From Stenocarpella maydis (lineage: Eukaryota; Ascomycota; Sordariomycetes; Diaporthales; Diaporthaceae): a DNA stretch of 64,000 nucleotides. Within the stretch, counting starts at the first letter, position 1; each line of letters starts with the position of its first letter. Location: positions 124,001-188,000 of the forward strand of contig NQMI01000060.1 of the NCBI GenBank assembly GCA_002270565.1, in the 5' to 3' direction. Positions 46,244 through 58,148 of this stretch are shown here, in pieces. The position numbers were made by a program, and so were the translations under genes. The notes beneath the pieces are model-generated. The model was not told where the DNA came from. It saw only the letters and a program-made list of their open reading frames with translations, and did no database searches.

Positions 46244-47995
46244 GACTGATTGACCCGTACGGCAGCTGCGAGGTGTGGCTAGCACCAGGGCGAGGAGAGG
46301 GCGATCCAAGATTGGAGTCGGTCAGCCCCCAGTGTGATGCTTGAAGCTATCTCCAGACCAAGGCGGGTTGGGGGGGAGGGGGGGATGTGAAGGGGGAAAG
46401 AGGAGGGTATTGGCGACGGTGTGGTGTGAGGTTTTCCGTTTGCTCGAAGGGTCGGGTTGGGTCGCGGGTCACAGGTCGCGGCTGGGCAAAAAAAGAAAAA
46501 AGTGGAAAGACGGTTGATGATGTTGGGGTATGCAGGCGCATCACTAGACAGACACCCAGGTCATTAGCTCTACTGCCCCTGCTCTCTTCCGTCTCTCTTC
46601 GGGCGGGTGATGCCAGTGCAACCAACCTCGATCGGCATCGTTATCGGCGATGCAAGGATGCAGGATCTCCAGACTTTGTTGTCGAGCACCATCAGCCCGC
46701 AGCGATCAACCCGACATAGGCTATGACGACTGTGAGCTGGAGGAGACGGGGGGAGGAAGGGGAGGAGGGAGGAGGAGGAGAATGCAATGTAATTAAGCCG
46801 GCACGCCAAGAAGAAAGGTGAGGCTAGGTATGGTGCGGCTGGTTCCGACTAGAGTATCAAAGATCAAGACAGGCCTTTTTCTCTTTGTCGGCCCAAGCAC
46901 ACACAACACAACCTGGTCTCAGGGTCAGGCGCAGGATTATCAGGTGGGTTGGGCACAGTTATCTACCACCTCCTCCCCTACAGCATCAGCATGGTGCTCT
47001 AGATAGCTTGGTATTCAACTACGAGGGGGATACGTGGCTGACAACATGCCGGCAGCCCTGGAGTTGGTTGACAGCTCGCCTGTCGCCTGTCGACTCTCGC
47101 CTGCAGCAGGTGTGATACGATAGGTGCAGCTGTAAAGCTTGCGTCGGAAAAAAACTGAGGGATCCGGGGGGGGGGCAGAGAGGGGGTGAGCCGAGAGATG
47201 TGTGACACGGCGACAGCAGGGATGCAAGAGAGAAAAGAAAGAAAGCACCCAACAGCCTGCAGTTGGTTATTAGTTGAAGCGGTTGGACATGCCAGCCTCC
47301 AGTATTGAAGCCTTGTATTTGTATGTGTGTATGCATGCAAGTATCTACAGTATGCATTATGTGCTGTCTATCTGCTGTCTCTTACCTCCTTAGTAGGTAC
47401 CCTAGCATCCATCCAGTGCCGCCAGGGCATAAGCAAATCATCATGATTCTACACACATGGTAGTACTCGTGCTGTGCTCACAGTCTCCGGAGTGCCGGGT
47501 CCGCCTCGGCTATCAGACTGCTTGCTGGTCCACCCGAACCCAACGGCACACCAGCTGGACGTTCCTTACTGTGTGCACTACAATCCATCCCATCGGGCTA
47601 GTGGCCGGAGCATGGGCCAGATTCCCCTCGACCTAGGTAACCAGAGGGAAAAGCGCCGAGTCCGAATGCATCGCCCGTCAGCCCGCGACGTCAGACTATC
47701 TTCCCCGTCTTCTCACATCCGTTCCTAGTTTGGTTTTTCTTCTTTTCTTTTTAACTTGTTGGCCCTCGCAACTGAAGGGAACCAACGTGCTTCCAGAAGC
47801 CCCTTCCACGATCCCGCAGCATACAAAGAGCGCGTCTAATAGAATTCAGCCTCGCGGCCCACATAATCCTCCCAATCTGTATCTGTACTGTACTGTACTC
47901 TGGTCGTTGTCGTTCGTGCCTTGACCATCTACGGCCGCCATTCCTCCGAATCCAACAACCTCCCTCCCCTTACTACTACTACGCTCGAGTCCTGC

Positions 47996-48026
<31 letters not shown>

Positions 48027-48192
48027 TTGACCACATAACCGAAGCCGGCCTGCCTCCTGCCATGATCACGGTCTCGGGCCTGCCACGGTGAACCGAGGAC
48101 ACAATACCCTACCCACGCAGACACCGACTTCAACATCACATCCGACCACCCTCTCTCTCCCTCTACAACAACTCCTAGACAAAGCCGGCACG
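46244..48192. other. Divergent promoter region of EDC4-like and membrane-protein genes
   Basis: About 1.95 kb between two divergent starts. It has purine-rich blocks (GGAGGA near 46745-46785), G runs at 46371-46383 and 47168-47175, ACCTAGGTAA at 47631-47640 and a CCAG repeat. Frames here are short and overlapping; no gene is claimed. Confidence 0.45.
47997..48026. repeat. (CCAG)n microsatellite, about 7.5 units
   Basis: CCAG repeated seven times in the leader region, about 170 bp before the start of the small membrane-protein gene. Confidence 0.9.
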
Positions 48193-48818
48193 ATGTTTTG
48201 CTTACGAAGGTATATCCCACCTCCGACCCTTCCTCCCTTCCCCCTTTCCCCCTCCACAGCCTCGCCCACGAACACGAAGAACAAATAAAAAAAAGGAACC
48301 CAAGGCTGACCCCTGCTCACAACAGCTGGCTCCCGCTCCTCTTCATCCCGACCAACGCCTCGCCGGCCTTCATCTTCCTCTTCTTCGTCTGCACCTACTT
48401 CCTCAACCGGCCTTGCATCTACTGCTCCTTCCTCCTGCTCATCCTCTTCATGACCTCGTGCAACTGGTCCGACCGCTGCTTCTTCGACTTCAGCTCAAAC
48501 TGGTTCCAGCCCCGCCCGGGCGTGTCCTACTTCACCGACGGCACCGCCTCCTTCACCTGCGCCGAGGCCGGCGGCTGCGCCGGCGCCGGCGCAGGCGCCC
48601 TGTCCGCCGTCGAGAACATGACCGCCACCGCCAACGCCACATACCTCGTCGCCAAGGACACCCTCAACGCGACGGCCAGCGCCGTCATGGGCGCCGCTGC
48701 CGACCACCTCGCACAGGCAAGGAGCGAGTGGACGGGCATAGGCATGGAGTGGCTGAGGAACCTGCTGGGCAAGAGGGAGTGGAGGATCGAGTGCCTAGAC
48801 GTCTACATCCGGCTGTAA
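48193..48818 (+). CDS. Small membrane protein, uncharacterised
   Basis: 169 residues from a 17-nt first exon (48193-48209, M-F-C-L-R plus two bases) and a second exon (48326-48818). The 116-nt intron joins in phase to give MFCLRSWLPLLFIPTNASPA. One or two membrane helices follow (FIFLFFVCTYFLN, CIYCSFLLLILFMTSC), then a Cys/Trp-containing region (NWSDRCFFDFSSNWFQPRPG), an Ala/Gly-rich stretch with three N-glycosylation sites, and a charged helix (ARSEWTGIGMEWLRNLLGKR) ending IECLDVYIRL. The helices near the N-terminus could be a signal anchor, with the rest in the secretory lumen. No family recognised. The very short first exon is unusual but the splice signals are good. Confidence 0.6.
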
Positions 48819-48870
48819 AAAAAAAAAATGAGAAAAACCACCAATAAATGTTTGCGACGGCCTTTCCCCT

Positions 48871-48886
48871 CCCCCCCCCCNCCCCC
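48871..48886. other. C run with an undetermined base
   Basis: A poly-C tract contains an N at 48881. It marks a place where read length or assembly was uncertain; it lies outside any coding exon proposed here. Confidence 0.95.
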
Positions 48887-49313
48887 TTCTCTCTTTCGGG
48901 ATTCGCTTTTGGAAAGGAAATGCATAGCCTGGTTTTGCGCTTCTTCCATGGGGGCCTGTTCTGATATCCAGCCTTCTTCCATCTTGCGACGAGCACCGGG
49001 ATCCAAGGGCTGGGCCGGCTTCATCGGGTCTTTGAGAGGACTACCGACGGGGGATAGGCCATGTCATAATACCCTTATGTTCATAACATTTATCATGCGA
49101 GAGCGCACCCGAATGCCACGGCAGAAGAGTGATATACCGGCTGCAAAACGAGCCCAACCATGTCAATGTGCCGTGTCTGGGTACACGTCTAGGCGCCCAC
49201 CACGGGTGCCAGGCAAATAGTCCCGCCCAGACGTCCCGCAGGTAAAATACCAACCACGCCTTCCAAGATCTATGCCCGCGGCGCCTCGCCGTGGACCGCC
49301 CCGTTGTTACAAC

Positions 49314-50734
49314 TCACAGCTTCGCCGCCGCCGGCTCCTTCTTCTCCTCGCCCGCCTCGTCCCACTGCTCGTCCCAGGGCACCCTCAGCGCCATGTGCTC
49401 CGCCGGCGTGGGCACGTGGATCTTGTGGTGGTCGCAGACCGCGTACGTCGTCGCCCCGTCCTCGCTCGTCATCCACCCCTTGATGTACGCCGTCTGCCTG
49501 CCGACCTGGTAGACGTACGCGTGGACCAGGACGGTTGTGCCTTTTTATTCGCGCCCGAGGTTAGGACCGGGGTACGCAGATGCACGGGGATGTTGGGGGG
49601 GGGGGGCATCTCTTTGCCCGCCCACCCTCGTGGTTGACGGGCTCAGGGACAGGGCTTCCTGCCCGGCGGCGGCAAGGGGGGCCAGGGCGAGTTGCTCCCG
49701 TCCTGAGTGCCCGCGCGGTGGAAGGCAGGGTGTGGGATATGCCTGGGACGGGGGGCTGGCGGGTGAAACTCACCTATCGGCACGGCCTTTAGGTAGCTGA
49801 TGTTCAGCGTCCGCGTCACACCTCCCATAAACCTACATACCCAAGGGCATCACCATCATCATCAGCGTCCGGCACGAGGTACCAGTGAGCATCACAGCGC
49901 GCCGACCCGGCTAGGGGCCCCCACCTCAAATCGACGACACGGATAAAACCATCCCCCCTCACAAGCCTCACGGGGCCCCCAGTTCCGCCCGCATGAGAGA
50001 TGAACAAAGCCCCGGAGCGAGCGTTTGGAGGCAGCACTCTTCTGGATCAAGGAAGGGGGAAAGGGTTGAAAGCTGCCAACCACCACCAACAAAAAGCAAA
50101 GGGGGGGGGGCGCGCCTGAAAAAAAAAACATCAAACTCACGTCCAAAACCCGGGCCTCGCGACCGGCCCCAGCGCGATGGTCGTGAGCATGTCAAAGATG
50201 ATGCCCGCCGCGCCGCCGTGCATCACGCCGTTGTAGTTGCCCAGCCCGGCGCCGATGTGGAGCCTCGTCGTGCACGAGGCCCTGATGCCCGCGTCCGGCG
50301 TGGGGGTCGGGGCGGGCGCCGGAGCCCGCGGCGGCGGGCCCAGGGACGCGTCCAGCACCTCGCAGTTGGCCATGGTGTCGTTGTCAAAGGCCGGGCCGGA
50401 GCGGGCCCTGATGAGCTTGTAGCTGTTGGCCGCGGGGGGGAGGGGGGTCCCGCGCGTTAGTTATTTGCCCATCAGTGTGGAGGGATGGGATGGGACGGCA
50501 TGGGATGGGTAATATGCTGGGGTTTGGATGAGATGCTACCAGACTCGGCACGATGGGGGAAAGCGGCGGAAAATGTCGCCCGTACCGATCAAAGATGGCC
50601 TGCACGCCCGCCAGGGCCCTCCGCCTGTTCTCCGCCCCCGAGGGGGTAGACTTGCCCGCCGGTCCGGAGGCAGGCATGGCGGCGTTGGCGGCGGAGTCGT
50701 CGTCTTGTGTGTCTGTGTGTGTGGCCCGGATCAC
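49314..50734 (-). CDS. Hotdog-fold acyl-CoA thioesterase
   Basis: About 238 residues. Minus-strand exons are 50734-50586, 50422-50141, 49832-49774 and 49540-49314; the frame holds through all three introns (163, 308 and 233 nt, long for this window). PaaI/THEM4-type thioesterases hydrolyse acyl-CoA esters and act as oligomers. The hotdog helix is HGGAAGIIFDMLTTIALG, preceded by a strand with NYNGVM, and followed by GGVTRTLNISYLKAVPIGTT and VLVHAYVYQVGRQTAYIKGW, the usual strand pattern. The Pro/Ala-rich insert PPPRAPAPAPTPTPDAG lies before the helix. No targeting peptide is obvious; an ATG at 50677 is an alternative start. The C-terminus KKEPAAAKL is not a classic peroxisomal signal. Substrate unknown. 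Confidence 0.78.
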
Positions 50735-51087
50735 GGGGAATCAAGCAGGGTACGGGAGACGCTCGAGTCGAACCGCCTTATCCGGGTACGCTTTTGCTCA
50801 GAAAACAAGAAAAGGAAAAGGAAACCCTTGTTGTTTCCCTCTACGTTACAATACGCCGCCGCCACAAAAGTGTATGCTTGTTGGTTCGTGAGAGACGTCA
50901 GTATGGTAGATACTGTGTTGCGCATCTACACTACAGCCAGAGATGCCGAGGTCCCCCGGTCGCGGGTTCGGCCCGGGAGTCTTGGTCGGGCCAGACGGAG
51001 GGGAGAGCCTCAGCCAGGACAGAGCCCAAGCCCACTCACTCACTCACTGGCTGCCGACTACACAGTATAGTAATGTGCTGACTGGCA

Positions 51088-51123
51088 GTCCCGCTGCGTC
51101 CCGCTGCGTCCCGCTGCGTCCCG
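51088..51123. repeat. 10-bp minisatellite GTCCCGCTGC
   Basis: Three exact units plus a partial fourth, in tandem. Confidence 0.85.
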
Positions 51124-51193
51124 CCGTCACCACATTGGGAATCCCCGCCTCCCGATCATGTCCGCGCCCGTGGGCAAAAAAGGACATGCCGAA

Positions 51194-51220
51194 AGCAGCA
51201 GCAGCAGCAGCAGCAGCAGC
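51194..51220. repeat. (AGC)9 microsatellite
   Basis: Nine AGC units in sequence that I do not call coding. Confidence 0.9.
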
Positions 51221-52523
51221 AAACGAGCATGAAAAGCAATGCGTGCGTGAACGAACACCCCCGAGAGGACCCCTTGGCTCGTCGTGAGATTTATTTTCGT
51301 CCCCCCTTGGTTTAAAGACAGATGAAGAAGAAAGAAATGACAGAACGAGTCATACAGCACTGCTACATACATAGTAGGCAACGCGAAACAGGTTTGGGGC
51401 GGCGCCGCCGCAGGTGGGCAAGCCGCGCGCGTGTGTATTTCCGTCCGCCAATGTTTCAAGCGCTCGAGAAAATCGCCTGATCTCCCGGGATGCTCTTGTC
51501 AAGTCGCTCGGTAGTAGCTATACCTACCTACAAACAGACAAGGTCCCCTGATGACATAAATCTCACCTCCGCCGGGGAAGGGGAACGAACCACGGGTGAC
51601 AAATTAGAAGGGGAGGGGGGGGGCCAGACTACCAAGTATTCCATCTCTCCGGGGGACCGAGGCACAATATCTCGGTGCCGATACCTACTTAAGTGTATAG
51701 AAGCGGGCAGGGCAAGGTTAATAATATGTTGTCGCCAGGACCCAAGACCCGCAAACTGGTTTCTTCCCCCCCCCCCCAAATGGAACATTGTGTCAAACCC
51801 AGGTGCACAAAACCAACTGCCGATACCCCGGGATTATTGTTTGGTTGAGGTCCCCGGGTTGTCGCGCACCACGCGCGCGCAACATATCGGCAACCTCGTG
51901 TACTTATCATCATCGCCCGCATGAACATCCGGACAAGAAAGGGTTCATGTGTGCAAACCCCCGTCCCACCCCCAGGAATAAGTTCGGACGTATAATTCCA
52001 GTTCCTGTTCAAAATCACACACATGAGCGCTACGCGTGGTCCGCCCGCCCCAGGCGAACCAATGTTTTGGAACGGGGGATTTGATAATAATCATCAGCTC
52101 CGCGACTGCCGGGTCACCTTTTTTTTTTGGTCGGGGGCAGCCTTGTGTCTGTGATTAATCAAATCGCTCGTAATGATGATGCGGCTGGCTCTAAACCGAG
52201 AATCATCTATTATTAGAGACGTCAGAAGAAGAAGGAAAAAGGGACAAAACAACCACCCACCACCCCTCGTGACGGGGTCCCGAGGCTGAATGGATCCAGT
52301 CGAGGCGGGAGCATTGCTACCTCGCTCTCCCCGTGGAGACGGAAGACATCAAGAAGAAAAAGCGGGTGTCGGATTCCCACAGACCCTTCTGGGGAAGGAA
52401 ACGCCGCCTGCCTTCGTGACAGCCCGTCCACAATATCTCTACACTGCCTGCCTGCCCTGCCCTGCCCTCCACGTAAAACTTGGTCAGCCGCCTAGCCCCC
52501 CGGGCGGTGAGGACCGGGCGGCG

Positions 52524-52559
52524 GGCTGCCAGGCTGCCAGGCTGCCAGGCTGCTAGGCT
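52524..52559. repeat. 8-bp minisatellite GGCTGCCA
   Basis: Three exact units and a fourth with one change (GGCTGCTA). Confidence 0.85.
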
Positions 52560-52680
52560 ATACAGGTCCAGGCCTTGCCGAGTCAAGTGCTTGCTTTCAC
52601 TTGCGAACACCCGCGAAGCTTAGGCATCACGCGGGGGACGAGAAGAAAATAGAGGGAAAAGGCTGTAGCACACTTATACT

Positions 52681-52703
52681 ACACACACACACACACACAC
52701 ACA
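52681..52703. repeat. (AC)11 microsatellite
   Basis: Dinucleotide repeat; shorter CA runs also occur near 56365-56385. Confidence 0.9.
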
Positions 52704-53778
52704 AGCCTTTTCCCACAAAGCCCTCAAATAGCTGCTGAAACAGGACTGCCAAGACAGAGCCAGCAGCTCAAGTGTCTCAACCGCCATGGTCTAGAATCAC
52801 GTCTGTCGTCACTGAACCCTGAACAGAGGCCGATTGAGGGGGGATGGGCCTCTCTTCTCTCCTACCCACAGCGCTTGCAATACACTAGTGATAAACATGG
52901 CCTGATATGGCCGGAGCGATGTCTCCGGGGGGGGTGTTTTGTGGTCTTGCACAACCCACCGTCTGCACTACAAACCTTTCCGTCTTGCCCTCACAGGTTC
53001 TTGGCGAGAATCTGTGTGGCCGCTCCTCTAGGAGGGGGGGAGGGGGAGTGATGAGATCAAGACTTTCCGTTAGTGAGGCGAGGCGGACGACAGAGAGACG
53101 TGGGTCCTCTGAGCTCATTGGCTCCGCGCAGTCCTTCACGAGGCACGCGCACCCCGACGGGCGGAAACTCTGCCTAAACCCTGGCTCGGAAACTATGATG
53201 GGAAATTCAGAGAATGCCATTCCACGGGCTGGAAGCGCGAGTTGGTCTTTCCCGGTTTCCTGAGTTGCGATCAAACTGTGCGCCGGCGGTTGTGAGCCAA
53301 TCTGTCAGGATTTAGTCTCTCCGTCCCACCGCAGGGCCCAGGTCAATCCTGTACTAGCTCGCACCGGCTTGGGGAGCGGTGTCCCGTGTGCGGACAGGGT
53401 GTTTTAAGGGCGCATCAGGCTGTCCCTGACTTATTGGCTGGTACGCGCGCTAACGGTCCTGTGTACCTTTGGCCTTGGTAGTGTGCCAGGCATGGGGTGA
53501 TAAGTGCAGACTTGGATAGACAACAGTCGCACCGCGGTGATGAAGTGAATACCTAAAAATCAAAGGCCTGTGTGTCGCCAGTACGAAAGAGACCCTTAAG
53601 ATTGATGATGAGCACCGCCGGAGTTACCTCGTACGACGGCATAGGCAGTGAGATGTCGTCACGAGCCCCTCAATTCGATTCTTCCAGAACGTCCCTGGTG
53701 GAGAGAAGAGTAAGCGGGATAACGATTGCCAACACCCGCAACACGCGCTCCGCTGCGCGCCCGGGCACTGCTGTGATG

Positions 53779-53815
53779 CGCTGTGCTGTGCTGTGCTGCG
53801 CCGTGCTGCGCCGTA
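53779..53815. repeat. Degenerate CTGTG/CTGCGC repeat
   Basis: Short tandem CTGTG units followed by CTGCGCCG units. Confidence 0.75.
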
Positions 53816-54890
53816 GTATGTTCCGGGTTACAGTGATACACGAGCACAGCGCAGAGGATCTTGCCGTGAACAGTGGTCATGGCTAGTGATGTGGAGGGAG
53901 GGACGGATAGGTAGTCTGTCGGCATACGAGGTGATGATGTACACTAAGCATCGCATCGGCATCTGAATCGTCGTTCCGGGCTGTCGAGTCCTCCACAGGC
54001 CGAACCTTAAAAAGCAGGAATGGAGGAGTCCACTGGCACTCTACACTAGTGAAGCCGTGCCTGGCAGAAAGGCATGGCGAGGCCGGGTTCGATCTCGTGG
54101 GATTCCAGGAGAGCCGGGGCTCTCATGTGTTTGAGGAAGGACAGGAGAGCAGCAGCCACGTGAATTGGCAGCGGTAAGATGACCGACCCCACGGTCAAGT
54201 TCCTGGTGGACTGGTGGGGCCACCGCATCGAACCTTGGAAGCGAGTGGGACCTCAGGCGCGCACAACGCCCAGCCTTTGGGGAAATCAGACCCCACCGCA
54301 TGGAATAATGACTGAACCAGCCAGCTGTCGGACAGGCTTACAAGTCGACAGCAGGGCTCGACGCGGTGGGCCGCGCATGGAGGTGAGCAGTGTGGAGGAA
54401 GACTGGCGACGGATGGACCAAGCATCTCGGGCTCCCTGCCGGCAGTACACTAAGAATGCAGCTTGGCGTCGCCGAAAGGCCGTGGAGTTTACCGTGGCCC
54501 TGGGAATCCGAAATAGTGTAGACATGAACAGAGTTTGGCACGGACTCGGGTTGGGTCATTTTGCTGGGTGCCGACTGGGCCCATGGGTCTCGTCCAGAGC
54601 AGACTTGGCCCATTGACGGAGGATGCGGATGCGGATGGCCATGGCTGGTGACGCATCGTCGTTACGCACGAGGATCAGATTGGTTGTGACCCCCCTCGAG
54701 GAGTGACGGCGCATCATGGCTGAGGAAAAGACCGCTCGAGACCCGTTGCGAAACGGATCCGTACTGCAGTGAAATGACTGAGTGGTTGATTGACTCGACT
54801 CGCTGGAATCTCGATGGCTTGAGCTGTGCTGCGTCTCTTGTCTCTGCATGACAGGCCCGCTGGGCCGGCTGAGATTGGCCGATTGATTGT

Positions 54891-54940
54891 GCTTGCTTGC
54901 TTGCTTGCCTGCCTGGCCTTGCTTGCTCGACTTTGCTTGC
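54891..54940. repeat. TTGC/CTGC tetranucleotide repeat
   Basis: GCTTGCTTGCTTGCTTGCCT followed by imperfect GCCTGGCCTTGCTTGCTCGA and a further partial copy. Confidence 0.8.
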
Positions 54941-57900
54941 TCGATTGCTCTGACAAACACTCGCTGCAATACAGTTATTACGGCGCGGTACATGGTCGGA
55001 ATGTGCAGAGTCCTCGTAGCACGGGCGGGCGGGTGCAGGTTACTCGAGCCCCCCCGCCGGTGGGAGAGTCGAGGTGGTCTGAGTGAAACACGTCTGGCGA
55101 GGGCTGTGCTCATGGACTTGGTTCTAGAAGCAGCAGAGTCCCATCAATGACGATGACGAGGTTTGAGTGGCAGAGTGGAAAGGTGGGGGCGTGTGTGCTA
55201 AGGCGGGTACATGTGTAACCGCGAGGCGCAGGCGCCAGGCGCGGTGCATGGCTTGTCCCTCGCCCGCGGCGCCGTTAACAGCGGGTTCTGAGAAATAGGG
55301 GTCCTGGGCTGCCCGTGCGGTCGCCATTGGCCAGAGTCCCGAATTGAGATGTGACGCTGCAGTGGTTTTGAGTTTTGGGCTTGCACAAGGCAGGCCCCAT
55401 CAGAGACAGCCAGAACGGGGCCGAATGCTGCCGCATGTCGTCATTAGTACGCCACCCGAGAAGCAGGCTCGAGGCACGTACACTACAGATTACCAAGGTA
55501 CAGCACGTCCGTACCTACACCATTCCAGGTACCGACTCGAGGTACCCAGGCCCGGGCGACTGCCGCACACGCGTCCAGCAGCCGGGACAAGTATGTACAA
55601 CGCCAGTCCCGGCCTGGTATCTGGTAATGCTGGACGTAGGCCATCAGCACGCAGCCCCCTGCCCCACGCCCCGAAAAAAAAAAATCTAGTGTACTACGGC
55701 ATTCCCCCCCATCTGGCCCATCAAATTCCAGATGTCCCAAGCTTGAGATTGCCTCTCCCGCTCCCCCCACCCAGCCCAGGCGCCGTTATATAGAGCGAGC
55801 CCTGTCTGGGTCTAGAAGTAGTATTAGTTGTATTACACAATGTAGTCAGTGTATGAATTCAGTCTGGCTTGCTATTTACGGAAATCACTTGGCCAGCTGA
55901 TTGACCATCAGACCAGACCAACTCGCTCCCACTCTTCTTGTTCGAGCGTGGAAAGTGGAACGCAACCAGAAGACTCGAATGTGCTCTGCACTATGTAGGA
56001 GCAGACCTTGGGACCGCCCGCTTGTACCGTCACCATCTTTTCATCATGACGAACGGTGACGACAACGGTTAGGGGTGGGTGCTGTAAGGCATTCCGTGAG
56101 GATGAGCCCCAAGCCCGAAATGCTTCCGAGGGAGAGAGGGAGAGCAGTGCCCAACGGCCTCACCGCAATAGAGCAGCCGAGCAGTCAGTCCAGCAGTCTG
56201 CCAACATTATCCCAGTTAGTGCGCGTGCTGTTTCAGCGATCCAGGCGCATGTGCGAAGGAATGGGCTGTATGTGTCCGTGGGGTCCGTTATTAGCTCACT
56301 GATGGAGACAGACGATGCATTCTACTACACACACCTGCAGTATGTGGATTTCAAAACAAAGATACACACACACACATCTACACATACACGTGCAGATGAT
56401 TGCAACTATCCATCGTCCTGCGGCATGCGGGCACGGCCCGTCATGCTACAGGTTTCTTTTTTCTCTTCCTGTTTTTTTTGCCCAGCCTGGTGAGAGCGCT
56501 GGAGATGCCGGCAAGGAATGATAGGCAGTGATGGCCACCCGCTGAAGCAAATGGTGTGATGAGACGCCAGTCTGCCTGCACTATTAGTAGGCGTACCTTG
56601 GTGGTTTGTCGAGCAATGCAGATCACTACCTCATCAGAGCATCTGCTCCGTATGCCCTTCCTTGCAACCCCCCCCCCCATCCCCGCCACTTCTTCGCCCC
56701 GCGTCGCCGGTGCCCGCGTCGCTTGGATTCATTTTTGCCAGTCAAGATGTGTACCCATCCTCCGCTGGAGCCCTGCTCTGGAGCAATGCTGCCTTGCGCA
56801 TACTATGTCCCCATACGGTGACATTCGGTCGATATGTATATCACACAGTAGCAGGTGGGAGGGTAATCTTCGGCGGTACTGAGAGCACACAGCCAGACAC
56901 CACGGCGAGAATGGTTCAACACGCACCCTGATGGAGATCATCCACGTGATAGGAAAGCGTGCACACATGCCGCGTGCTGCCCGAGCCTACTAGTCTTCTA
57001 GTCCAAGTACCTGCGACATGAGACGCTATAGTAGGTCGATAGTCCAAACGGACCGTATGCACTGGCTTATCACGTCTGACAGGATCCCCCATTCTCTGGG
57101 TGCAGGCGATGGTTGAGAGGCGATGCCCAAAAGGACACGGCCAAGTCCAGCAAACGCTTAGTCCGCTAAATCCAGGGTGGTGGTCTCGCTCCATCTCCTG
57201 GACCCCTACTTTCGGCGCCTCTCAGCTTGCCGGAACCCAAGTCGTTTCAGTCATCCCAATTTGCCTCACAGGCTGAAGATCCACGGCCTGGCCTTCCTCT
57301 GTCAGTTCCGTATACTATAAGACTGTTTCTATCCTGTCTCCCTGTTCGTTCACCGAGTCTCACGGCCTCTGTGGCCTTGTCAGATGTTCTGCATTGCAGC
57401 TGCAGGAGCCTGGCAGTCAAATCAATCAATCAATCCACTTTTGGATCTTTTGCGTCTTGGTTGCGTCTCTTGTTACACCACCACAGAGGTACCCCGTATA
57501 CTATGTTATGGTCAGGGTCCAGCTGGTTGTTTCCATGGCCTGGATGAGGTTGATAGATCCGGACCCCCGCCCTGCGTCAGCCCCCCCCCCTGCCCTCATA
57601 TCCCTGCTGTCCTCTCTGCAGGGAACATGCTGATGACATGTGTGTACTGTCCCCAGCAAAAGCAGCCTCGACTTGTTAGACAACGTACCCCACAGGGCAC
57701 GCAGCAAGGGTCTGGGACCACCGACTATTACTACTATCATATCCAATCCACCCTTGACCCCCCATGAATCCCATTCCGACATCAATTCCCATTTCCAAGC
57801 GAACTTCGACTCCCACGTCTCTGCTACAGTCGTTCCTGTCTTGTTCAACAACATCGCCGCCTCTTGCTTAGCCGCCGAGAAAGAAAAAAAAATACACGAC

Positions 57901-58148
57901 ACTCGCGCCCTTCGATTACGCAAGACACTCGGCCTCCCGATTTATTTTTTATTTTTATCTTTATTTTTATTTTGGTCACACGCTCGCCTCGCAGTAGAAG
58001 AATTAGGAAGCCCCGAGAGAGAAGACACAGACACGCGAGAGCGAAAACACGAGAGACCAGGCAGGCCAGGCCTATTCAGCCAACACCAGCCAAAAGCTCG
58101 ATCCTCGGCCACGCTCTTCACTCCCACCAAACTCCGAACTCACCATTT

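Larger units (their letters stand above)
50735..58148. other. 7.4-kb region without a recognisable gene
   Basis: Open frames of 100-185 codons occur on both strands (for example 54556-55113 minus, 55344-55793 plus) but have skewed composition, no motifs and no convincing splice sites. The region is rich in microsatellites, G/C homopolymers and tetranucleotide repeats. It could hold a long 5' leader of the phosphatase gene (pyrimidine-rich before 58148), non-coding RNA, or fast-evolving small genes. Confidence 0.4.

Noticed and set aside
52885..53274. 129-codon minus-strand frame
   Set aside because: No signal, motif or conserved-looking block; kept as non-coding.
54083..54106. GGGTTCGATCTC resembling a tRNA T-arm
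   Set aside because: No matching acceptor stem or A-box at a proper distance; the same was true of other GTTCGA hits (31550, 50965).
54556..55113. 185-codon minus-strand frame in the gene-poor gap
   Set aside because: Ser/Arg/Gln-rich, passes through the TTGC tetranucleotide repeat, no motif or splice support.
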